Positions 47,501 to 54,066 of a DNA stretch of 64,000 nt are shown here, one piece after another; the first letter of the stretch is position 1; every line of letters begins with the position of its first letter. The translations under genes and the position numbers were made by a program. The DNA comes from Luteibacter rhizovicinus DSM 16549 (GTDB lineage: Bacteria > Pseudomonadota > Gammaproteobacteria > Xanthomonadales > Rhodanobacteraceae), in contig NZ_CP017480.1 in NCBI RefSeq assembly GCF_001887595.1, positions 2,756,001-2,820,000 of the forward strand, read 5' to 3'. Under the pieces are notes generated by a model that worked only from the letters and a program-made list of their open reading frames with translations, ran no database searches and was not told the origin of the DNA.

Positions 47501-48113
47501 GCTCGAGAAAGCGCACGTCGTTGCTGGCGATGACCGGCAGCTCGTAATCGCCGGCGAGGGCCATGGCGGCACGCACCCAGTCTTCCTCGTGCTGGCGACC
47601 GGTACGGGTCAGCTCGAGGTAGAGGCGATCGGGGAACAGGCGGCGCAGCGATTCCAGACGGAGGCCGGCGGCGGGCAGGCCGGCGCCGAGGGCGACACGT
47701 GCGAGCTCGCTTTCCCGCCCAACCACGGCAATCAGGCCGCGCACGCTCTCGGGGTGCATCCAGGTAGCGTCGACGAGCGCGCGACCGGTGCCCTGGCCTT
47801 CACGCCACGCACGGGAGACCAGGCGCGACAGGTTGAGGTAACCGTCGCGGTCCTGGCACATCAGGGTCAGGCGCCAGGGGCGCGGATCGTCCGGACTCGA
47901 TACCCAGACGTCGCAGCCGGCGATGGGCTTGATGCCCGCTGCCGTGCACTGCTTGTAGAACTTGACCAGGCCGAAGAGGTTGTTCTCATCGGTCAGTGCG
48001 ACGGCAGGCATGCCGGTACGCACGCAGGCAGCGACCAGCTGCTTGATGCGGATGGTCGAATCGACCAGCGAGTACTCGCTGTGCAGGTGAAGATGGGCAA
48101 AGCGAACAGACAT
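44568..48113 (-). CDS. dnaE: DNA polymerase III alpha subunit
   Basis: The 1181-residue replicative polymerase starts with the PHP domain (FAHLHLHSEYSLVDS). The catalytic aspartates are in MPDFDIDF (D399, D401), aligning with D401 and D403 of E. coli. A beta-clamp-binding and OB region follows (PWTVAGMVVGMRKRGD near residue 1010). Length and motifs are those of DnaE1. It ends 10 bases from the stop of the convergent secreted gene and is followed in transcription by accA after a 0.8 kb interruption. Confidence 0.97.
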   Translation of the reverse strand: MSVRFAHLHLHSEYSLVDSTIRIKQLVAACVRTGMPAVALTDENNLFGLVKFYKQCTAAGIKPIAGCDVWVSSPDDPRPWRLTLMCQDRDGYLNLSRLVSRAWREGQGTGRALVDATWMHPESVRGLIAVVGRESELARVALGAGLPAAGLRLESLRRLFPDRLYLELTRTGRQHEEDWVRAAMALAGDYELPVIASNDVRFLEREGFESHEARTCINQGRVLADPKRPHDYSEEQYFKSAEEMEALFADIPEALENTVELAKRCNLELTFGEYFLPNFPVPEGHTLDTFIRAQAQAGLEERLAVHPLAAGKTREDYQARLDREVDVIIGMGFPGYFLIVADFIGWGKDNGIPVGPGRGSGAGSLVAWVLKITDLDPLQFELLFERFLNPERVSMPDFDIDFCMDRRDEVIDYVARKYGRDHVSQIITYGSMAAKAVLRDSGRVLGMGYGQVDRLAKLIPNRPLDLTLGDALGRTEKSKKEPDRIVKEFCDVYEQEEEPRQLIDLALSLEGLTRNAGKHAGGVVIAPTPLTDFAPLYCEASGEGVVTQYDKDDVEAVGLVKFDFLGLRTLTIIDWAVKAINKRRAKEGTEALVIEALPLDDPKVYDLLKKAQTVAVFQLESRGMQGMLKDAQADRFEDIIALVALYRPGPMDLIPSFCARKHGREAVEYPDPRVEPILKETYGIMVYQEQVMQMAQIVGGYTLGGADLLRRAMGKKKAEEMVKHRATFREGAAKDGIDSIKADAIFDLMEKFAGYGFNKSHAAAYALVSYQTAWLKAHYPAEFMAATISSDMDNTEKAVTFLEETRTIGIKVLPPDVNASDWMFEAVEPKVVRYGLGAIKGVGQGICEEIVAERKAKGPYRGLVDFCQRVGSNKLNKRTMEALVQSGALDGLGENRATLVMHLPEAMRAADQEAKNRASGQVDIFGNAFGAAETPSIIELSGAVPEWPLEQLLQGEHDTLGHYLSGHPTDPWKGELAQLSSCPIGEIPQRYQPPKPRRNDDDENASRFRRGPETPWTVAGMVVGMRKRGDSDAFVQIEDATGLLETSFFREVFTEAAPLLTRGTLIVVEGGLRIDDFAGGYQLRARKAYALSDAMEHFGRLLTLRLNGIGPDFPQHLRQALMAYRGGRTPLMLSGYRNDTGQASFELGEAWRVRALPDLMRTLRALPGVLGTELRLVRPAD

Positions 48114-48206
48114 GGGCGGCGCCGGGTGAAGCAGAGGGAAGGCTAACCGGGGTGGGGGTTGTCAGCAAGAATTGACATTGCGGTTACCCCACCCATGGAC
48201 CCTACC

Positions 48207-48359
48207 TGTGGGAGCCGCTTTAGCGGCGATCCCGCGGCAGCGGGCCAGATTACTGGCACCTGCTGGCTTCCTCCGATGAGGACCGAGGCCAGCAACCTGA
48301 AGGAGGCGCTGCTGCGCAGCGGGTTTATTCATTATTCGCCGATGAATCGGCTCCCACAT
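48207..48359. repeat. Composite REP element upstream of dnaE
   Basis: An inverted copy (48207-48230, GCCGCTTTAGCGGC) and a direct copy (48335-48359, GCCGATGAATCGGC) flank about 100 bases. The inverted copy is followed by CCCGCGGCAGCGGG, which also follows the copy at 62779. The 254-base gap between dnaE and the Nudix gene holds only this element and no gene. Confidence 0.78.
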
Positions 48360-48367
48360 GTATTTGA

Positions 48368-48952
48368 TTAGCGCATGTGCGCTTCGGGGTGATCGATGAA
48401 CCACAGCCCGGCGAACAGCTTGGCGTCGATCGAGAAGCCCTCGGCAGCCCGGTCGAACAGCCACTTGCCGGCTTCGGCGCGCGGCACTTCGTGCACGATG
48501 ATGTTTTCGGTTTCATCGCCGCCGCCCTGGCCGACGCGGACGAGGTCCCAGGCGCGGGCGAAGGCGATCATCTCGGTGCTCATGCCAGCCGACGACGGGC
48601 CCTCGTGAATGAACTCGATCTTGCCGCAGGCGTAGCCGGTTTCTTCCTCGAGTTCACGTCGTGCGGCGATCAGCACGTCTTCGTCTTCGGCGTCCGCGAG
48701 ATCGCCGACAAGGCCGGCGGGCATTTCGATGGTGTTGGCCAGGATCGACACGCGGTACTGCTCGACAAAGACGACCTTGTCGTCGGGCGTCACCGCGAGA
48801 ATGATCACCGCGCCGCCGGGATTGTTCCGCTCGGCGTACTCCCAGCGACCGCGACGCTTCAGGGTCAGCCACTTCGCCTTGTGCAGCACCTCTTCCGGTG
48901 CGCTGGCGTCGTCGGGGATCGGCGAGGCGTGGGGCAACGGGCTGGTCTGCAT
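48368..48952 (-). CDS. Nudix hydrolase (ADP-ribose pyrophosphatase-like)
   Basis: The 194-residue protein has a Nudix box ending in AARRELEEETGY (about 93-104), with two extra residues between the first Gly and Glu compared with the strict pattern. It resembles NudF/NudE-type enzymes that hydrolyse ADP-ribose or related dinucleotides. The substrate cannot be fixed from sequence. It is monocistronic, with the ribosome site TCCAGGAG upstream of the ATG. Confidence 0.87.
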   Translation of the reverse strand: MQTSPLPHASPIPDDASAPEEVLHKAKWLTLKRRGRWEYAERNNPGGAVIILAVTPDDKVVFVEQYRVSILANTIEMPAGLVGDLADAEDEDVLIAARRELEEETGYACGKIEFIHEGPSSAGMSTEMIAFARAWDLVRVGQGGGDETENIIVHEVPRAEAGKWLFDRAAEGFSIDAKLFAGLWFIDHPEAHMR

Positions 48953-49028
48953 GGTCGGGCTCCTGGAGGGTGGATACGAAGTATCCGACCAAGGGTAGCG
49001 CGGCCGTGTGACGTTGGGTGGAATCCTC

Positions 49029-49919
49029 TCAGATCAGCGCACGCAGCCGCGAGCGGGTGAGCGGCCCGAAGCGCAGGCGTTCACAGAGTTCGTCGAGCGT
49101 GGCCGCTTCACCTTGACGGCGGCGTAGCGCATCGGCGGTCTCGGCCACCGCGATGTCGAGGGCGATCCGGGTCAGTCGGCGGCACATCAAGGCCTGCTCG
49201 GCGTGTTCGCGCAGGCGGGCCGCACAGGCGGCCGCACCGCGGATGCGCAGATACGGGACCTCATCGATCCGGTCCAGCACCGCGTCGAGGCTGCCGAAGT
49301 GGGCGAGCAGCGCCGCCGCCGTTTTTGCGCCTATGCCGGGTACGCCGGGGATGTTGTCGACGGCATCACCGCAGAGGGCGAGGTAGTCGGCCACCTGGTG
49401 CGGGTGAACGCCGAGCTTGTCGAACACGCCGCTCGGCCCCCAGCGGACGTTCTTGGCGAAATCCCACTGTTCGTCGTGCTCGCCCAGCAACTGGCCGAAG
49501 TCCTTGTCGGCCGAGACGATGACGCCGCGGAAGCCATGCGAACGCAGGCCCCACAACGCGCTGCCGATGAGGTCGTCGGCTTCGTACTGATGGTCGTTGA
49601 GCACGCTCAGGCCCAGGGCCGCGGATATTTCACGGCAGACCGAGAACTGGCGCACGAGCTGCGGCGGTGGCAGCTCGCGATTGGCCTTGTAGGCCGGGTA
49701 AATCGCGTTGCGGAACGACGTGGTGAGCGAGGCATCGAAGGCGACGGCGACATGCTCCGCGCGGCTACGCTCCAGCAGCTCGCACAGGAACCGCGTGAAG
49801 CCGTGCACGGCATTGACCGACTCGCCATCCTGGTCGTGGAACTCGTCCGGCATCGAATGCCAGGCGCGGAAGACGTAGAGACTGCCGTCGACCAGGTGGA
49901 CGAGCGAATCGCCGCTCAC
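49029..49919 (-). CDS. xni: ExoIX/Xni-type flap endonuclease-like protein
   Basis: The 296-residue protein is related to the 5'-3' exonuclease domain of DNA polymerase I. It has the N-terminal acidic site (HLVDGSLYVFRAW), AFDASLTTSFRN, the DKDFGQLL motif, CGDAVDNIPGVPGIGAKTA and the H3TH helix. The length fits a stand-alone ExoIX/FEN. The GTG at 49919 overlaps the stop of the nitroreductase gene (GTGA), which decides the start. It is the last gene of a five-gene overlapping chain on the minus strand. Confidence 0.87.
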   Translation of the reverse strand: MSGDSLVHLVDGSLYVFRAWHSMPDEFHDQDGESVNAVHGFTRFLCELLERSRAEHVAVAFDASLTTSFRNAIYPAYKANRELPPPQLVRQFSVCREISAALGLSVLNDHQYEADDLIGSALWGLRSHGFRGVIVSADKDFGQLLGEHDEQWDFAKNVRWGPSGVFDKLGVHPHQVADYLALCGDAVDNIPGVPGIGAKTAAALLAHFGSLDAVLDRIDEVPYLRIRGAAACAARLREHAEQALMCRRLTRIALDIAVAETADALRRRQGEAATLDELCERLRFGPLTRSRLRALI

Positions 49920-50488
49920 GGCGACCACACGCTCACGATATCGTCGTAGGCCGGGCGATCCCGCTCGGGTGCGTCCATCGAGGGCGTGCCGATGTGCAGG
50001 AAGCCGATGACGTGTTCGTGCTTCTTCATCCCGAGCAGTTTGGCCACGCTGCGATCGTAGGCGGCCCAGCCGGTGAGCCACTGCGCGCCATAGCCGAGCG
50101 CCTGGGCGCCCAGCAGCACGTTGTACGCCACGCAGCCTGCGGTGAGGTTCTGTTCGAGCTCGGGCACCTTGCTCTCGTCGTCGATCTTTGCCGAGACGAC
50201 GAGCACCAGCGGCGCGTGGTCGTAGCGCCTCAGTTCTTTCTCGCGCTTGGCCTCGGAGAGGTCGGGATTGGCCTCGATGGCGAGCTTTGCCAGTTCGGCG
50301 CCGAATTGCCGCTTGGCGTCGCCGCGCAGCACGCGGATCCGGAACGGCTCCAGCTTGCCGTGGTCCGGCACCCGGATCGCGGCTTCGAGCAGGCGCTTGA
50401 GGGCGGCATCGTCGGGCGCCGGTTCGCCGAGCTGGCGCGAGGGCACGGAGCGGCGACGGTCGAGGAGGTCCAGCGTGGTTTGCGTCAT
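49916..50488 (-). CDS. Nitroreductase-family flavoprotein
   Basis: The 190-residue protein is a small YdjA/RutE-type nitroreductase that binds FMN. Family motifs are LLDRRRSVPSRQL (the FMN-binding arginines), PDHGKLEPFRIRVL and GCVAYNVLLGAQALGYGAQW. It may reduce nitro compounds or quinones; no substrate is known. It overlaps both neighbours by four bases, with ATGA at its start and GTGA at its end. Confidence 0.88.
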   Translation of the reverse strand: MTQTTLDLLDRRRSVPSRQLGEPAPDDAALKRLLEAAIRVPDHGKLEPFRIRVLRGDAKRQFGAELAKLAIEANPDLSEAKREKELRRYDHAPLVLVVSAKIDDESKVPELEQNLTAGCVAYNVLLGAQALGYGAQWLTGWAAYDRSVAKLLGMKKHEHVIGFLHIGTPSMDAPERDRPAYDDIVSVWSP

Positions 50489-51084
50489 CCGCCCAGTTTA
50501 GCGGAACCGTCCGGCGGTGGCCCACGCTCGCCCGGCCTGTCGCCGCGAGGCGGCGGGGGCGGGAGGGCGTCGTTCGGCCCCATATTGTCGATGGCCTGGC
50601 GGCGCTGCTCGGGCGTCTGGTTGCGCCACTTCTCCATCAGCGCCTGTTTTTGCGCCGGGGAAAGGGTGCGGAACCGTTCGAAGGCGTCGTGCAGCTTGGC
50701 GCGCTGCTCCGGGCTGAGGTCCTGGAATTTCTGCTGGTTCTTGCGCGCTTCCGCGCGCTCTTCCGGCGTCATGTGCTGCCAGCGATCGATACGCTCGCGG
50801 ATTTCGGCGCGGCGTTCCGGCGGAAGACCTTTCCAGCGCTGCGCCATTTCGAGCATGTGCGACTGCTTCCGGGCGGGGAAGCTGTCCCAGTCGTGCGCGA
50901 CCGGGGACAGGATGTCCTTTTCATCAGGCGTCAGCTGGCTCCAGGGGCGCGGCGGCACCTGCGGCTGCTCGCTGGTAGGCCAGGCCCCGCCCGGCGGCGG
51001 ACGATCCTGGGCCGTGGCGGCGAGAGGCGCAGCCAGGGCGAACACGGTGGCGATGATGAAGGGAACGCGGCGCATGGGGATCAC
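50485..51084 (-). CDS. DUF3106 secreted protein with repeated LxPEQR units
   Basis: The 199-residue protein has a signal peptide (PFIIATVFALAAPLAATAQ) and about six repeats of the type L(T/S)PEQRAxL spread over residues 50-170, the DUF3106 pattern. The C-terminus is rich in proline and glycine. The family is found beside ECF sigma factors and DUF3619 proteins, as here, and resembles periplasmic metal-binding helical proteins; the function is unknown. The GTG start overlaps the DUF3619 stop. Confidence 0.82.
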   Translation of the reverse strand: MIPMRRVPFIIATVFALAAPLAATAQDRPPPGGAWPTSEQPQVPPRPWSQLTPDEKDILSPVAHDWDSFPARKQSHMLEMAQRWKGLPPERRAEIRERIDRWQHMTPEERAEARKNQQKFQDLSPEQRAKLHDAFERFRTLSPAQKQALMEKWRNQTPEQRRQAIDNMGPNDALPPPPPRGDRPGERGPPPDGSAKLGG

Positions 51085-51458
51085 TTATGGGCAGCGGACG
51101 GCTGCGTGTCGTTGTAGGCCAGCCAGCTGTAGAACTGCAGGTTCTGGTACAGGGCGGGATCGGCGCTGTCCGGGTCCGGCGGCAGATCGGTCGCCTCGGT
51201 ATCCGCTGACTGCATGACCGCCGGCGGTGCCGCCGGAGGTGCCGCACCGGGCTGCCAGAGCATCAGCGACGCCAGCGCAACGACGGCGAAGGCGCCGGCG
51301 GGCAGCATCATGCGCCGCGCTGCGGATTCATGCGGTGCGGCCAGTGCCGTGCGGCGCGCTGCGCGCAGGCGGCCGGCCGTGGCCGGATCCACATCGCGGC
51401 TGGCGCGCAGGTAGAGTTCCCGGGCGCGACGTTCGAGGTCTCGATCGTGCTGGCTCAT
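51081..51458 (-). CDS. DUF3619-like single-pass membrane protein
   Basis: The 125-residue protein has an acidic-basic cytoplasmic N-terminus (SQHDRDLERRARELYLRASRDVD), one membrane helix (about 51-69, PAGAFAVVALASLMLW) and a proline-rich periplasmic tail. The arrangement suggests an anti-sigma-like partner for the ECF factor directly upstream; that role is inferred from position and topology. GGAGG seven bases before the ATG at 51458 fits better than the ATG two codons earlier, and the chosen start overlaps the sigma stop (ATGA). Confidence 0.78.
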   Translation of the reverse strand: MSQHDRDLERRARELYLRASRDVDPATAGRLRAARRTALAAPHESAARRMMLPAGAFAVVALASLMLWQPGAAPPAAPPAVMQSADTEATDLPPDPDSADPALYQNLQFYSWLAYNDTQPSAAHK

Positions 51459-52078
51459 CGCCATGCCTCCAGTTGATCGCGCAGCGCATGCATCGCGCGC
51501 GAAAGGTGAGTCTTCACACTACCGTCGGAACAACCCATGACGGCTGCCGTTTCGGCCACGTCCAGGCCTTCCATGATGCGCAAGGTGAACGCCTCGCGCT
51601 GGCGCTGTGGCAACTTGCGCACCGCGACAACGATGTCGCCATAGGCTTGCGAGTCCTGCAGGCGGGCGGATGGGTCCGGACTGTCGTCGGCGGGCTCCCA
51701 GGCCGGAAGCTCGTCGCCGTCGTCGTCGCGGCCCCCGCCGATCCAGCCGACGATGATCGAGCGCACCTTGCGGCGGCGCTGCAGATCGACGATACGGCGG
51801 CGGAGGATGCCCCAGAACAGCGGGGTCCACTCGCCCGGTGGCTTGTCGGCGTAGTGACGGACCAGGCGCAACATCGCGTCCTGGACCGCATCCATGCCGT
51901 CTTCACGGTTACCCAGATGGATCTCGGCCATGCGCCAGGCGCGACGCTCGATAGCCGCCAGGAAGGCGTCCATGCTCGCGGGGACCTCGCGGACATCGTC
52001 GAGGGATGCGCTGTCGAGCGCGAGCGAGCCGTTCACGGCGCCCTTCGCTTCGTCGGTCTTGGCATCCTGATGCTCCAT
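51455..52078 (-). CDS. ECF-family RNA polymerase sigma factor
   Basis: The 207-residue protein has sigma region 2 (about 40-100, RAWRMAEIHLGNREDGMDAVQDAMLRLVRH) and region 4 (about 150-205) with an HTH of MGCSDGSVKTHLSRAMHAL type. The linker holds an acidic, glycine-rich insert (GGGRDDDGDELPAWEPADDSPD). It opens the five-gene chain and probably controls it together with distant genes. The start at 52078 is backed by GGAGAG upstream. Its signal is unknown. Confidence 0.9.
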   Translation of the reverse strand: MEHQDAKTDEAKGAVNGSLALDSASLDDVREVPASMDAFLAAIERRAWRMAEIHLGNREDGMDAVQDAMLRLVRHYADKPPGEWTPLFWGILRRRIVDLQRRRKVRSIIVGWIGGGRDDDGDELPAWEPADDSPDPSARLQDSQAYGDIVVAVRKLPQRQREAFTLRIMEGLDVAETAAVMGCSDGSVKTHLSRAMHALRDQLEAWR

Positions 52079-52175
52079 ACAGCCTGAATCTCTCCGGTAA
52101 ACGCGGTCGGCGACCGCCGGTTGACTGGTTCCGCACCCGCCATCTTCATGGGCCGGGCATTTACGGCCTATGAAG

Positions 52176-52625
52176 TCAGGAGCGCCCGGGTGGACGACGG
52201 CCGATCGGCCAGGCGACGAGGGCGGCGAGCAAGGCGCCGGCGACGTAGAGAAACAGGTCCCAGGGGCCTTGGGCCAGGCGCGCCAGTTCGAGGAGCATGC
52301 CCGCCCCGGCGTCATGGATGGCCTGGCCGAAGCCGATACCCATCATCCCCGAGATGGTCGCCGCCGCCACCAGGCAGGCGGTATAGGCCGATGCGAGCAG
52401 GGTGGCGAGCGCGGCCAGGGCCGAGCCCAGTCCACGCTCGATGCCCAGCCAGCGCCGGACCACGATACCCAGCACCCAGCCCACCGGAAGCACCAGCGCG
52501 GGCAGGGCGCGGCCGAACATCATCGACGGCACCATCCAGACGGCACCGGCGGCGAATCCGAACGCGGCGGCGCAAAAGGCGCCAAAGAGGAGGCCGGGGA
52601 GGCGGCGGAAACGCTCAGCCGGCAT
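52176..52625 (-). CDS. Small multi-pass membrane protein
   Basis: The 149-residue protein has about four hydrophobic segments (near 10-30, 33-52, 62-85 and 116-135). AAGGA before the ATG at 52625 supports the start. It is rich in Ala, Gly and Leu, and no motif is recognised. It lies 97 bases upstream of the sigma-factor operon on the same strand, so co-transcription is possible but not shown. Confidence 0.72.
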   Translation of the reverse strand: MPAERFRRLPGLLFGAFCAAAFGFAAGAVWMVPSMMFGRALPALVLPVGWVLGIVVRRWLGIERGLGSALAALATLLASAYTACLVAAATISGMMGIGFGQAIHDAGAGMLLELARLAQGPWDLFLYVAGALLAALVAWPIGRRPPGRS

Positions 52626-52816
52626 GGTGTTCCTTCCGATGGCGCATGGGATCCGGGGTCGGGCAAAGGGGGGCAATGATAGCGGGCCGGCGGCCGGCGC
52701 GCTCTTGAGGCGGTCGGCCATCGCCCCGATCTACCCTGCAGGATGGTTACCGTCGGCTCCCGGCGGGCGCATAATCGACGACTTTGCGGCCGCGGCGCGG
52801 CCTTTACAGGACAGCA

Positions 52817-53374
52817 ATGAGCGGTTTCAGCCTTAGCAGCGAACCTTTCACCCTCGAGCGCGACTGCCAGGCGGTCATGGTGCCCCAGGGCGAGACGGTG
52901 ACGCTTCCGGCCGGCCAGATCGGCTACATCACCCAGGCCCTGGGTGGCAGCTTCACTGTGTATGTGGAAGGCAACCTGTTCCGCATTGCCGGCGGCGATG
53001 CCGACGCGCTCGGCAAGGAGCCGCCCCGCCCGATCGAACTGGAAGACGGCGCCTCCGACGACGAGGTCGAGAAGCTGGTCTGGCAGCAGTTGCGTACCTG
53101 CTTCGATCCCGAGATTCCGATCAACGTGGTGGAGCTGGGCCTGGTCTACGACGTCAGCCTGGAATCCAGCGACGAAGGCGTCCGCAAGGCCTACGTGAAG
53201 ATGACCCTGACCGCGCCCGGCTGCGGCATGGGCGACATCCTCGTCGACGATGTGCGCACCAAGCTCGAACTTATCCCGACAGTCGCCGAAGCGGATGTCG
53301 ACCTCGTCTTCGATCCGCCCTGGAACCATTCGATGATGTCGGACGCGGCCAAGCTCGAGACCGGCATGCTCTGA
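52817..53374 (+). CDS. sufT: SufT-like iron-sulfur maturation protein
   Basis: The 185-residue protein has an N-terminal segment (about 1-65) found in SufT and a MIP18/DUF59 domain (about 75-170). The family motifs CFDPEIPINVVELGLVYD and TAPGCGMGDILVDD are present, the latter with the conserved cysteine. SufT helps deliver Fe-S clusters. The ATG follows AGGA. No suf genes lie nearby. Confidence 0.9.
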   Translation: MSGFSLSSEPFTLERDCQAVMVPQGETVTLPAGQIGYITQALGGSFTVYVEGNLFRIAGGDADALGKEPPRPIELEDGASDDEVEKLVWQQLRTCFDPEIPINVVELGLVYDVSLESSDEGVRKAYVKMTLTAPGCGMGDILVDDVRTKLELIPTVAEADVDLVFDPPWNHSMMSDAAKLETGML

Positions 53375-53381
53375 GCGGGCG

Positions 53382-53834
53382 TCAGGCGACCGGGGATACC
53401 GCGATATCGGCTTCCAGCGAGGCTTCATAGAGCGCCACGGTCCGGATGTTCACCGGTGACCAGTAGCAGGCCGGCACACGGTCGCCGGCGACCTGCACGT
53501 GCAAACCAAAATGCGCGTCGAGTTCCAGGCTGCGGATGGTCGCGACGATATCGTCCCGGTGCGGGGCAAGCACGGCCAGCAGCTGGCTGAGGGCATCGTC
53601 GAGCGAATACGTTCGTTGCTCGGGCAGGTCCACGCACCAGCCGTGGCTGCGACGCTGCAAGGTATCCCCCTCCGTTTCCCCGCGCTGCCAGCACCGGGCA
53701 CCTGCCACGCCCAGTTCGTCGAGCAGGTGATCGAGGGTATGCCGCTCCGATGTGAGCCGGAATGAGGCACGTACCGAGGGGGTCATGTGGCGGAGGTCGA
53801 GGTCGATATCGGTCGGCTGCGTCATGGCGTTCAT
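53382..53834 (-). CDS. DUF4279-like protein
   Basis: The 150-residue protein shows the DUF4279 layout: SVRASFRLTSERHTLDHLLDELGV, then RCWQRGE, and a C-terminal SLELDAHFGLHVQVAG followed by SLEADIAVS. The function of the family is unknown, although several members are linked to immunity-protein folds. It ends 7 bases from the sufT stop (convergent) and is divergent from the M4 protease gene. The ATG at 53825 is an alternative start. Confidence 0.65.
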   Translation of the reverse strand: MNAMTQPTDIDLDLRHMTPSVRASFRLTSERHTLDHLLDELGVAGARCWQRGETEGDTLQRRSHGWCVDLPEQRTYSLDDALSQLLAVLAPHRDDIVATIRSLELDAHFGLHVQVAGDRVPACYWSPVNIRTVALYEASLEADIAVSPVA

Positions 53835-53886
53835 CTTCGCAAGTTCGTGTAATGGATCCGTGCGTCGCTTCGCGGTTCCGGCGGTT

Positions 53887-53906
53887 TCCTAGGGAAATCC
53901 CTAGGT
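53887..53906. promoter_or_regulatory. Lux-box-like 18-20 bp palindrome
   Basis: CCTAGGGA-AA-TCCCTAGG (53888-53905) is a perfect inverted repeat. With the flanking bases it fits the LuxR-type operator rule NNCT-N12-AGNN. It lies in the divergent region between the DUF4279 gene and the M4 protease, about 160 bases upstream of the protease ATG. In Pseudomonas the related lasB protease is controlled through such boxes. Binding by a LuxR protein is inference. Confidence 0.5.
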
Positions 53907-54066
53907 AGTCGACCGCGAGAACTTGCGTTAGGTTGACAAGGACTTTCGGCAGGGGGGCCGAAGGTTGCAACGGGCATCGCGCTTCGGCGCGTCAATCATA
54001 TCGTTCGGAATGTGGTCCACACGACCGCAATGGGTTCGTGTGGCCTGTTCCTGGAGGAGGAACGTA

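Noticed and set aside
53933..53938. TTGACA as the -35 box of the M4 protease promoter
   Set aside because: No acceptable -10 hexamer lies 16-18 bases downstream; the stretch there is GC-rich.
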